Shown here: positions 1 through 6,992 of the stretch, in pieces | Position numbering within the stretch: position 1 is the first letter of the stretch | How the letters are laid out: every line of letters starts with the position of its first letter | Assembly: GCA_030018495.1 (NCBI GenBank) | Contig: JASEFS010000022.1 | Span: forward strand, 1-60,639 | Origin: Deltaproteobacteria bacterium | GTDB taxonomy: Bacteria; Desulfobacterota; Desulfobaccia; Desulfobaccales; 0-14-0-80-60-11 | Length of the DNA stretch: 60,639 bases | Direction of reading: 5' to 3' | The notes under the pieces: model-generated | The model's input: the letters and a program-made list of their open reading frames with translations, nothing else | What the model was told of the DNA's origin: nothing | Database searches by the model: none | Program-made: the position numbers and the translations under genes

Positions 1-9
1 AAGGGAGTT

Positions 10-996
10 TTGTGCCGCGGTAAATTGATTCTATTCTTTATTGCCTGCTTATGTTTGCTGCCCTGCCTGGGGACGCCCGGATATGCCCAGGATTGGGAGG
101 TCACCGCCGATTCCTTCGTCATCATGGACGCCAAGACAGGAAAGATCCTCTTGTCTTTGGATCCTCATAAAATGATGCAACCCGCCAGCACTCAGAAAAT
201 TATGACCGCGATGTACGTGCGGGAGAAACTGGATTTGGACGACCAGGTCCCGGTCAGCAGCTACGCCGCCTCGGCGCCGCCCTCGAAGGTCGGCCTCAAG
301 CCCGGAGAGGTCTATACCGTCAAGGAACTCCTCTACGCCCTGTTGCTTTCCTCCGGCAATGACGCGGCCCGGGCTCTGGCCGAACGGGTGAGCGGTTCGG
401 AAGAAGCCTTCGGCCGGGAGTTGACCAGAAGAGTGCGGGAGTGGGGAGCCTACCGCACCAGGGTGGTGACCGCCAACGGCCTGACCGCTGACGGTCAGTA
501 CTCCACCGCGGAAGACCTGGCCATCCTCTTCCGGCGGTTCATCCATGACCCTGTCCTGGTGGAGATCATGAGCACCAAGCACTATAATTTTCCAGGAGGC
601 CGGGAACTGCGGAACCACGACCGCTTCCTGTTTACTACGGACCTGGCCATGGGAGGCAAGACAGGCTACACCAGGGCGGCCAAACACACCTATGTGGGCC
701 GGTTCAGCAACGGCAGCAACGAAATCATCGTCGCCATGATGCAAAGCTCAAAAAAATGGGCCGACTTAAGGGCCATTATCGAAAAAGGTTTTGAGTTGTC
801 CGGCACGCCTATCGCCAAGCTGGAACCCAGAGAAGAGCGCCTCTGGGCTGGCGCCAAACCCAAGACCCGGTATGCTCAAAAAAAGGTACGGCATAAGGGC
901 AAAAGGGCCAAAGTCGTCCTGGGCTCCACCACGTCCCTGCCCAGCAAAACGAAAACCGTCACCAAAAGAAGGTCCAGGAGCGCGGGAGGGTCATAA
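10..996 (+). CDS. D-alanyl-D-alanine carboxypeptidase (PBP5/DacF family, S11 peptidase)
   Basis: This enzyme trims the terminal D-Ala from peptidoglycan pentapeptides in the periplasm. All three active-site motifs of the S11 family are visible: S60-x-x-K63 (PASTQK), S115-G-N117 and K217-T-G219. Residues 1-26 form a signal peptide ending in GYAQ. After the catalytic domain (to about residue 270) comes a very basic tail rich in K, R, S and T instead of the usual amphipathic membrane anchor, which may bind wall or nucleic acid polymers. The start used is TTG at 10, with AGGGAG only two bases upstream; the frame is open to the window edge, so the true start could lie a little further left. Family assignment is secure; which PBP it corresponds to is not. 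Confidence 0.92.
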   Translation: MCRGKLILFFIACLCLLPCLGTPGYAQDWEVTADSFVIMDAKTGKILLSLDPHKMMQPASTQKIMTAMYVREKLDLDDQVPVSSYAASAPPSKVGLKPGEVYTVKELLYALLLSSGNDAARALAERVSGSEEAFGRELTRRVREWGAYRTRVVTANGLTADGQYSTAEDLAILFRRFIHDPVLVEIMSTKHYNFPGGRELRNHDRFLFTTDLAMGGKTGYTRAAKHTYVGRFSNGSNEIIVAMMQSSKKWADLRAIIEKGFELSGTPIAKLEPREERLWAGAKPKTRYAQKKVRHKGKRAKVVLGSTTSLPSKTKTVTKRRSRSAGGS

Positions 997-1017
997 ACCC
1001 CGATTTCCGCCGAAGCC

Positions 1018-1278
1018 ATGAAGGGCTTGTTCAATAAAGTCCGCAACCGCTCCACTCGTCAGCGTTATGTGGTATCCACCATCCGCAAAGACGATTACCT
1101 GTTCGAGACCGCGATATTTGAAGCCACCTTTTTCTATATCCCCAAAACTTTGTCCCGGCCTGTCCTGAGAGTGGAAAGCCGCACCAGGGAAGAAGCCTGG
1201 GACCTGCATCATCTTCTGGCCAGGCGCCTGAAGGATGAATACCCCCCCAAACTTTTTCAGGAATACTCCGCCACCTGA
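1018..1278 (+). CDS. Small conserved-looking protein of unknown function (86 aa)
   Basis: I do not recognise this protein. It begins 21 bases after the carboxypeptidase stop, so it is probably cotranscribed with it. It is basic at the N-terminus and has alternating hydrophobic residues suggestive of a small alpha/beta fold. No signal peptide, membrane segment or cysteine cluster is visible. The phrase TREEAWDLHHLLARRLKDEYPP near the C-terminus looks helical. No good ribosome binding site precedes ATG 1018. Reading frame quality and codon use match the neighbours, so I take it as a real gene. Confidence 0.6.
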   Translation: MKGLFNKVRNRSTRQRYVVSTIRKDDYLFETAIFEATFFYIPKTLSRPVLRVESRTREEAWDLHHLLARRLKDEYPPKLFQEYSAT

Positions 1279-1378
1279 TTTTCAGAGCCGCTGCCGCTAA
1301 ATCTCAGGCGCCCCCAAGAGTCCACTTGTCAACCTTTTCATGGTTTTGATCCGGCCTGACCCATTCCTGAATTCCCGG

Positions 1379-1409
1379 TTGACAGCCGATTAAAGTTCTT
1401 TGGAATAAA
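1379..1409 (+). promoter_or_regulatory. Possible sigma-70 promoter upstream of tadE-like gene
   Basis: A perfect TTGACA at 1379-1384 is followed after 19 bases by AATAAA (1404-1409, four of six to TATAAT). The spacer is longer than the optimal 17 and the -10 is weak. It lies 110 bases before the TadE-like start in a 242-base gap that otherwise holds no gene I can support. Confidence 0.3.
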
Positions 1410-1520
1410 TGCCGATAAGCTGATCGGGTTCAACCGGGCGTAAAATCATTTGACGTGTTGCCTGCGGCGTTGCCCTCGGGATGGCACTGCCGATCAGGCG
1501 AATCAGACGAGGACTAGGCG

Positions 1521-2033
1521 ATGGCGTTCAAGCCGATATTTTCCGGCCGGACAGCCGGAGAGCGTGGCAATATCACGGTGGAACTTGCTCTGGTCCTGCC
1601 CCTGGTGCTGTTCATCATCGCCGGGGTCTTGGACCTGGGCATGCTCTTTTGGGAGAAGCATATTCTCACCAACGCCACTCGTGAAGGGGCCCGGGCCGCA
1701 ATCAAAGCCGTGGATACCGGCAGCCAGGTGGTGCCCGAAAAAACCAAGGACCAAGTCAGACAGGTGGTGCAGGATTACCTCAACCGCTTCAATATTAAAA
1801 ATGTCGATGGTTCCGATCTGGTGCTCACCGGGAGTAATTTTTTATATTCCTGGACCGCCAATGCTTCGGGCACTATGGTGACGGTGGCTTTGCAGCAAAT
1901 ACCTTACCGGATGATGCTGCTCCCCAATTTTGCCGCATTTTTCGGGTCCGCCCGGCAGCCGGGCGATGAGGCCTTTTACTTGGGGGCCAGCACCCTGATG
2001 GCCGCGGAATGGGTAACTCCGCCTTCGCCATAA
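1521..2033 (+). CDS. TadE-like pseudopilin / pilus assembly protein
   Basis: TadE-family proteins are membrane-anchored pseudopilins of the tight-adherence (Flp pilus) secretion machinery. The TadE signature is at the N-terminus: a short basic leader, the GNITVELALVLPLVLFII segment (glutamate five residues into the hydrophobic stretch, as in prepilins), then the ATREGARAA motif. About 120 residues of exported domain follow. A GAGG ribosome binding site lies upstream of ATG 1521. The next gene is a TadG-like protein 32 bases downstream, so the two form an operon. No TadA ATPase, TadB/C platform or Flp pilin gene is nearby, so the pair would depend on a tad locus elsewhere or serve another export system. 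Confidence 0.85.
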   Translation: MAFKPIFSGRTAGERGNITVELALVLPLVLFIIAGVLDLGMLFWEKHILTNATREGARAAIKAVDTGSQVVPEKTKDQVRQVVQDYLNRFNIKNVDGSDLVLTGSNFLYSWTANASGTMVTVALQQIPYRMMLLPNFAAFFGSARQPGDEAFYLGASTLMAAEWVTPPSP

Positions 2034-2065
2034 ATTAAAAACAAACGTAAAAAAGGAAGGAAGAG

Positions 2066-3061
2066 GTGATTAGACGTTTCCACCGACGCGAGCGGGGCAT
2101 GGTGCTGCCCACCACCGGCCTGTTCATCTTAATGTCCATCGGCATGCTGGCGGTGGGGATCGACTTGGGCAATATGTACCTGGTAAAGTGCGAGTTGCAG
2201 CGCATCGCCGACGCCTCAGCCTTGGCCGGCGCCTTGCGGCTGGTAAGTCCTGCTTCCGGGATGAGCCAGGTGGCCCCTCTCAGCCCTGATTGCGGCCGGG
2301 CCAGCACCGCGGCCCAGGCGGTCGCCACCTCAGGCTCCAACAGCGCGGCAGCCGAGCCGCTGCCGCCGGCCAACCTGGATATCAAATTCGGCATCTACGA
2401 CCTGCAAAGCAAAACCTTCACCGATACGTCCTGTGCGGTGCCGTCGGCGGTTAACGCGGTCAGGGCCGTGGCCAGCAAAATGATCTCCTTTTACCTGGGG
2501 AGCATTGTTTCCGGACGAAGCCAGGTCAATCTCTCGGCCCAGGCCCTGGCGCTTACCGGCGTGGTGGGAGGGGGAAGACCCTCTCTGCCGTTGGCTGTAG
2601 ATGCGGACAAGCTGCCGTCCAATGGGGAGAAGCTGGTTATTCACCTCAATCCCACTCCCGCGGACGACGGCTGCTGGCACACTTTCAATAATGACCGGTC
2701 CAGTTCAAGTCTGCTCAACGATTACCTTGAAGGCAGGGAGCCCATCCCCAACATCAACGTGGGGGACCTGATTAATGCAAAGCAAGGGGTGGATGCGAAT
2801 ACCCTGAAATGTCTGGAAAGACAACTGGACGAACACGGCGGCACCTGGGTGGCCATGGTGCCCGTGATTCCCCCGGACAACCACTCCGGTTGGGTCGAAG
2901 TCCTGGGATTCGCGGCCATCCGCCTGACCCTGGTGGAATCACATGGAGACGACAAGCGGATTGAGGCCGAAACCCTGGAGAATTACGTGGCCCCGGGGGC
3001 CAGCCCGGGCGGCAGCGGCAATTACGGCCTATACGCCGGCGCCCCTAAGCTGGTGCAGTAA
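2066..3061 (+). CDS. TadG-like Flp pilus assembly protein
   Basis: The N-terminus carries the TadG-like signature: ERGMVLPTTGLFILMSIGML, one transmembrane helix, then DLGNMYLVKCELQRIADASALAGA. This is the usual arrangement of putative Flp-pilus-assembly TadE/G-like proteins. The remaining 270 residues are exported; I do not see a von Willebrand A motif (DxSxS), so this is the short form lacking that adhesion domain. The GTG start at 2066 is chosen because of a strong AGGAAGGAAGAG purine run immediately upstream. It is cotranscribed with the TadE-like gene. Confidence 0.8.
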   Translation: MIRRFHRRERGMVLPTTGLFILMSIGMLAVGIDLGNMYLVKCELQRIADASALAGALRLVSPASGMSQVAPLSPDCGRASTAAQAVATSGSNSAAAEPLPPANLDIKFGIYDLQSKTFTDTSCAVPSAVNAVRAVASKMISFYLGSIVSGRSQVNLSAQALALTGVVGGGRPSLPLAVDADKLPSNGEKLVIHLNPTPADDGCWHTFNNDRSSSSLLNDYLEGREPIPNINVGDLINAKQGVDANTLKCLERQLDEHGGTWVAMVPVIPPDNHSGWVEVLGFAAIRLTLVESHGDDKRIEAETLENYVAPGASPGGSGNYGLYAGAPKLVQ

Positions 3062-3211
3062 AAAGGCCGGACGCCGGTGGTGAACAAAGGGCAAGGGAAA
3101 CTTCAAGCGATGCCAAGCCAAAGGGAAAGGGCGATTATATCAACCCGAGGCTTTAGGCCCTCCAGGAACGCGGCTTTCGAAGTTTTAGGGGAACCGGGAC
3201 GACGCCTGATG

Positions 3212-3232
3212 GCACAGGCGTCTCGCCTGTGC
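3212..3232. repeat. Perfect palindrome of an interspersed-repeat type
   Basis: GCACAGGCG / TCT / CGCCTGTGC is a perfect 9-bp stem with a 3-base loop, lying between the convergent TadG-like gene and lpxI. There is no T-run on either strand, so it is not a classical terminator. Its design (ACAGGC...GCCTGT) resembles the hairpin at 28268-28289 and part of the insert inside ybeY. The rest of the 240-base gap (3062-3300) holds nothing I can name. Confidence 0.6.
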
Positions 3233-3300
3233 AAAGAATAATTCACTTCCCTGATTAGTCAGATCTTCAGAAAAGATAGTGCGTGCGCGCCGTACAGAAA

Positions 3301-4122
3301 TTAACCCTCCTCCCGGCCCTCAACTCCCCAGATGATGATGCCGGCCCGGTCGGCCAGGCTCACCATATCTTGCCGGTCAAAGATCAGGGTCTTGCCTGAC
3401 TCCACGGCCAGGACCTTGGCTCCCACTTCCTGCATGACTTCAATGGTGTTCGCACCCACCGCGGGCAAATCAAAGCGCAAATCTTGCCCCGGTTTGCAAA
3501 CCTTGACCACCACCGCCCCTTCCCCGGCCAGCCGTCCCCCCCGGCGGATGGTTTCATCCGTGCCTTCCACCGCCTCCAGCGCCGTCACCACCTGGCGCCG
3601 CACCACCACGCATTGGCCGATATCCAGACGGCCGACTTCCTTGGCCATGTGAAAGCCGTAGTCAATATCCTTGAGCTGGTCAGAGGAGGGACGGTGGCGG
3701 CCGAGAGGTCCGGCAGGGGCCATGAGTTCTTCCAGGAAAATGGTAGCCGGCTCGATGGTGATGCCCTCTCCTTCCAGTTCCTGGGCCACCGCCCGCAGCA
3801 ACCGGTCGTCATGCCCGGCGCCCACCCGCCGGATGAGACCCAGGGCCCGCAAGTCGGGACGGAAATGTTTGAAGAGGCGGCCCCTGGTAATGCCGCCGGC
3901 CAAAAGGGCCTGGCGCACGCCCGCGGACTTGAAGATGCGGATGATTTTGCCCAACTGACCGACGTAAACCCAGTGAATTTCGTCCACTTCATCGGCCAGG
4001 GACGGGTCGGTCTCATCCCGGTGCGCCACCGCCACCACTTCCATTCCCCGATGATGAGCGGCCCGGGCGCATAACAGCGGGAATTGACCCTTACCCGCGA
4101 TGATTCCTATTTTCTTTGACAT
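3301..4122 (-). CDS. lpxI: UDP-2,3-diacylglucosamine pyrophosphatase LpxI
   Basis: LpxI hydrolyses UDP-2,3-diacylglucosamine to lipid X and UMP in lipid A synthesis, replacing the unrelated LpxH. The protein opens with KKIGIIAGKGQFPLL, typical of the family (DUF1009), and carries the conserved LLAGGITRGRLF, AGHDDRLLRAVA and C-terminal RFDLPAVGANTIEVM segments. Length 273 aa is normal. The ATG at 4122 is preferred over the upstream in-frame start at 4155 because family members begin at MxKIGIIAG. This makes lpxI overlap the lpxA stop by 32 bases. It is the last gene of the minus-strand envelope operon. Confidence 0.93.
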   Translation of the reverse strand: MSKKIGIIAGKGQFPLLCARAAHHRGMEVVAVAHRDETDPSLADEVDEIHWVYVGQLGKIIRIFKSAGVRQALLAGGITRGRLFKHFRPDLRALGLIRRVGAGHDDRLLRAVAQELEGEGITIEPATIFLEELMAPAGPLGRHRPSSDQLKDIDYGFHMAKEVGRLDIGQCVVVRRQVVTALEAVEGTDETIRRGGRLAGEGAVVVKVCKPGQDLRFDLPAVGANTIEVMQEVGAKVLAVESGKTLIFDRQDMVSLADRAGIIIWGVEGREEG

Positions 4123-4900
4123 CAACCGGCACCAGACCGCGTTCGGTAGATGCAATGAAATCGAGCAGATGCTGAACTTCCGGTATGTGTATCAATTCGT
4201 CCCGCACCCGTTGCACCGCCTCTTTCATGTTTAAAGAGGACAAAAAGAGAATCTCGTAGGCCTGCTTCAGAGACTGGATGGTCGCGTCGCTGAAACCGGA
4301 GCGCTTCAAACCCACTAAATTCAGCCCCACCAACTTGGCCCGGTTGCCGTAGGCAATGGTATAGGGGGGGACGTCCCGGGCCACTGCTGAGGCTCCGCCG
4401 ACAAAGGCATGGCGGCCGATGCGGGAAAACTGGTGCACCGCGGCCAAGCCTCCGATAATGGCCTTGTCCTCGATGACTATATGGCCACCCAGGGTGGCGG
4501 CATTGGACATGATGACGGAATTGCCCACGAGGCAATCATGAGCGATGTGGGTATAAGCCATGAACAGATTGCCGTTCCCTATGCGGGTGACGCCGCCCCC
4601 ACCGGCCGTGCCCCGATGCATGGTGGCGAACTCCCTGATGGTGTTGTCGTCGCCGATGATGAGCTGGGACTCCTCACCTTTAAATTTCAGGTCCTGGGGA
4701 ATTTCACCCAGCGAGGCGAATTGAAAGATGCGGCACCGGGCCCCGATGGTGGTAAATTCCTTGATCACCACATGCGGGCCGATTTGGGTATCCGCACCGA
4801 TAACCACCCGGCCCTCGATAATGGAATAAGGACCGACCTGGACGCCGGGGGCCAGTTCCGCCCGCTTGTCCACCAGAGCCGTGGCGTGAATGGCGGTCAT
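4091..4900 (-). CDS. lpxA: UDP-N-acetylglucosamine O-acyltransferase LpxA
   Basis: LpxA performs the first step of lipid A synthesis, transferring a 3-hydroxyacyl chain from acyl carrier protein to UDP-GlcNAc in the cytoplasm. The protein shows the left-handed beta-helix hexapeptide repeats (for example VQVGPYSII, VVIGADTQI). The catalytic histidine is H121 in THIAHDC, and the C-terminal helical domain begins around residue 190. Length 269 aa is normal. The start overlaps the fabZ stop by four bases (ATGA), indicating translational coupling. Confidence 0.97.
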   Translation of the reverse strand: MTAIHATALVDKRAELAPGVQVGPYSIIEGRVVIGADTQIGPHVVIKEFTTIGARCRIFQFASLGEIPQDLKFKGEESQLIIGDDNTIREFATMHRGTAGGGGVTRIGNGNLFMAYTHIAHDCLVGNSVIMSNAATLGGHIVIEDKAIIGGLAAVHQFSRIGRHAFVGGASAVARDVPPYTIAYGNRAKLVGLNLVGLKRSGFSDATIQSLKQAYEILFLSSLNMKEAVQRVRDELIHIPEVQHLLDFIASTERGLVPVDVKENRNHRG

Positions 4901-5355
4901 TCGGTCCCTCCCTGGCCGACCGCGGCCATCAATTCCGCTTCGGTCACCAGGGTTTGGTTGACAAAAGCCTTGCCGGTCATTTTAAAAAATTTTTTCCCGC
5001 CCCGTATGGTCTCCAGCTCCATGATCAACTGATCTCCGGGCACCACCGGCTTGCGAAAACGCACTTTATCCAGGCCCATCAGAAAAATCGCCGGGTTGCC
5101 CAGATGTTCCGGGGTGGAAAGGAGGGCCAAGACGCCTCCCACCTGGGCCAGGGCTTCGATAATGAGCACCCCGGGCATTATGGGATGGTCGGGGAAATGG
5201 CCTTGAAAGAAAGGCTCATTAATAGTGACGTTTTTCAACCCGACGATGCGCTTGCCGACCTCCACGCTGAGGATGCGATCCACCAGCAAGAAGGGGTAGC
5301 GATGGGGCAGGATGCGCCTGATTTCCTCCACATCCAAAGTTTGCGGAACCTTCAT
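4897..5355 (-). CDS. fabZ: 3-hydroxyacyl-[ACP] dehydratase FabZ
   Basis: FabZ dehydrates 3-hydroxyacyl-ACP in fatty-acid elongation, drawing on the same substrate pool as LpxA and LpxD. The hot-dog fold signature is clear: LPHRYPFLLVDR near residue 17 and GHFPDHPIMPGVL with catalytic H53, followed by E67 in IIEALAQ. Length 152 aa is typical. It overlaps lpxD by four bases upstream and lpxA by four bases downstream. The position between lpxD and lpxA is the classical arrangement. Confidence 0.97.
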   Translation of the reverse strand: MKVPQTLDVEEIRRILPHRYPFLLVDRILSVEVGKRIVGLKNVTINEPFFQGHFPDHPIMPGVLIIEALAQVGGVLALLSTPEHLGNPAIFLMGLDKVRFRKPVVPGDQLIMELETIRGGKKFFKMTGKAFVNQTLVTEAELMAAVGQGGTE

Positions 5356-6395
5356 GATTCAGTCTCTTTGCTCAAAGCAGCGGTCAATTGCTGCAAACGC
5401 TCTTCTAAATTTTTCAGCCGCTGGTACATTTCAGGAAGCTTGGAGAAATGGGCGTTGAGGTTTAAAAATTCGCGGTGCGGCCGGGCCGGGGAGCCCAGGA
5501 CCACCTGGCCCGCCGGGATGGAGTGGGTGACCCCGGCCTGAGCCCCCACCTGGACGCCGTCCTGCAGTTCAATATGTCCCACCACTCCTGCCTGTCCGCC
5601 CAGGGCCACTTGCTTGCCCAGCTTGCTGGAGCCGGCAATGCCGGCCTGGGCCACAATGATGGAGTGTTCGCCGATAGTGACGTTGTGCGCCACCTGCACC
5701 AGATTGTCCAGCTTCACCCCCCTGCCTATGCGGGTCTCTCCCAGGGCGGCCCGGTCGATGGTGCAATTCGCGCCGATTTCCACATCATCCTCGATGACTA
5801 CCACGCCCAGTTGCGGGATTTTGTGAAATCCCTGGGGCGTGGGCACAAAGCCGAAACCATCGCCGCCGATCACCGCACCGCTGTGAATGATTACCCGGTT
5901 TCCCACCCAGCACCGGTCAAGAATGGTGACATTGGGGTAAATCAGGGCATCGGAGCCGATCACCACCTCCTGGCCGATGACGCAGCCCGCCATAATAGTG
6001 CTTCGGTCCCCTACTTTAACTCCGTCGCCCAGGCAGACAAAGGGGGAAATGGAGACCTCCTCCCCCAGTTCCACTCCTTCTCCTAGGCAGGCCTGCTCGC
6101 TGATGCCGGGCCAGCGCTTCGCCGGAGGCATGAACAGGGCGGCTATGCGGGCGTAGGCCAGGTAAGGATGCGGCACCACAATGAGAGGTCGCGGCATCTC
6201 GGCGTATTCCGGCGATACAATAAACGCCGCCGCCTGGCTGGTTTCAGCCAGGCGGGCGTAGCGCTTGCCGGTGATGAAGGTGATATCCTGGGGAGTGGCC
6301 TGATCAACCGCCGCGATGCCGGAGATAACTAAGTGGGCCGGCCCTTTCAGCTCTCCGCCTACCAGGGCGGCCAGATCACCGAGAGTGCGGGACAT
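5352..6395 (-). CDS. lpxD: UDP-3-O-acylglucosamine N-acyltransferase LpxD
   Basis: LpxD adds the second, N-linked 3-hydroxyacyl chain in lipid A synthesis. The N-terminal uridine-binding domain (about residues 1-95) is followed by hexapeptide repeats of the left-handed beta-helix (about 100-300). The catalytic histidine is H237 in QVAHNV, with the conserved DGFGF segment around 179-183. The C-terminal helix LNAHFSKLPEMYQRL ends the protein. Length 347 aa is normal. The start lies 8 bases after the skp/ompH stop. Confidence 0.97.
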   Translation of the reverse strand: MSRTLGDLAALVGGELKGPAHLVISGIAAVDQATPQDITFITGKRYARLAETSQAAAFIVSPEYAEMPRPLIVVPHPYLAYARIAALFMPPAKRWPGISEQACLGEGVELGEEVSISPFVCLGDGVKVGDRSTIMAGCVIGQEVVIGSDALIYPNVTILDRCWVGNRVIIHSGAVIGGDGFGFVPTPQGFHKIPQLGVVVIEDDVEIGANCTIDRAALGETRIGRGVKLDNLVQVAHNVTIGEHSIIVAQAGIAGSSKLGKQVALGGQAGVVGHIELQDGVQVGAQAGVTHSIPAGQVVLGSPARPHREFLNLNAHFSKLPEMYQRLKNLEERLQQLTAALSKETES

Positions 6396-6403
6396 GCCAC
6401 CGA

Positions 6404-6907
6404 TTACCGAAAATGTCTCTTCACTTTTTCAGTAATGTCCATGGATTTGTTATTGAGAAACACAATGGAAGAATCCAAAACCAGGTCCAGGTTTTCCTCC
6501 CGGGCGACGGTTTCCACCGCGGTCTGCAATTTTTTCAGGATAGGGCCTTTTTCCCGCTCTTCAAGCTGGGCCATGGTCTTGTCAGCTTCCATGGCCTGCT
6601 TTTGCAGGTCGCGGACTTTTTGCTGAATTTCTTCCTGCTTGCGCTGGCGGGCCTCTTCTTTCATGACCGAGGCCTGTTTTTCGAACTCCTGCATCTGTCG
6701 CCCGATGTCCTCCCGCCGTTTTTCCAGGGGCCGGCCCAGGTCTTCCATCTTGCGTTTGATGTTATCCTGGACCCGCTTCCATTCTGCCGAACTGTTGAGC
6801 AGTTCCCGGGTGTTGACGACGCCGATTTTGACATCCGCGGCTGAGGCTGCCACAGGGGACAGCGCCAGGGTGGCGGCTAGGAGCAGTGCAGTGACAAATT
6901 TAATCAT
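6404..6907 (-). CDS. Periplasmic OmpH/Skp-family chaperone
   Basis: Skp/OmpH chaperones hold unfolded outer-membrane proteins in the periplasm before BamA inserts them. The protein has a signal peptide (to about ASAADV) and a long charged coiled coil in the middle (VRDLQKQAMEAD region). It closes with the strand LDLVLDSSIVFLNNKSMDITEKV, typical of this family. The start at 6907 is chosen over 6925 because AGGAGG sits six bases before this ATG, inside the longer reading frame. It lies between bamA and lpxD, the standard location. Confidence 0.92.
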   Translation of the reverse strand: MIKFVTALLLAATLALSPVAASAADVKIGVVNTRELLNSSAEWKRVQDNIKRKMEDLGRPLEKRREDIGRQMQEFEKQASVMKEEARQRKQEEIQQKVRDLQKQAMEADKTMAQLEEREKGPILKKLQTAVETVAREENLDLVLDSSIVFLNNKSMDITEKVKRHFR

Positions 6908-6992
6908 GAAAATCCTCCTGACCATATAAATACTGCTTTATTATGAAACGGCTTTAGTTTATCCCAACTTACCTTATTGCAACAGGGAAATA

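Noticed and set aside
3095-3175. Resemblance to a GEMM (c-di-GMP) riboswitch after the TadG-like gene (GGGCAAGGGAAAC...GATGCCAAGCC)
   Set aside because: Conserved pairing of the P1-P3 helices cannot be drawn, and the region lies between convergent genes with no downstream target.
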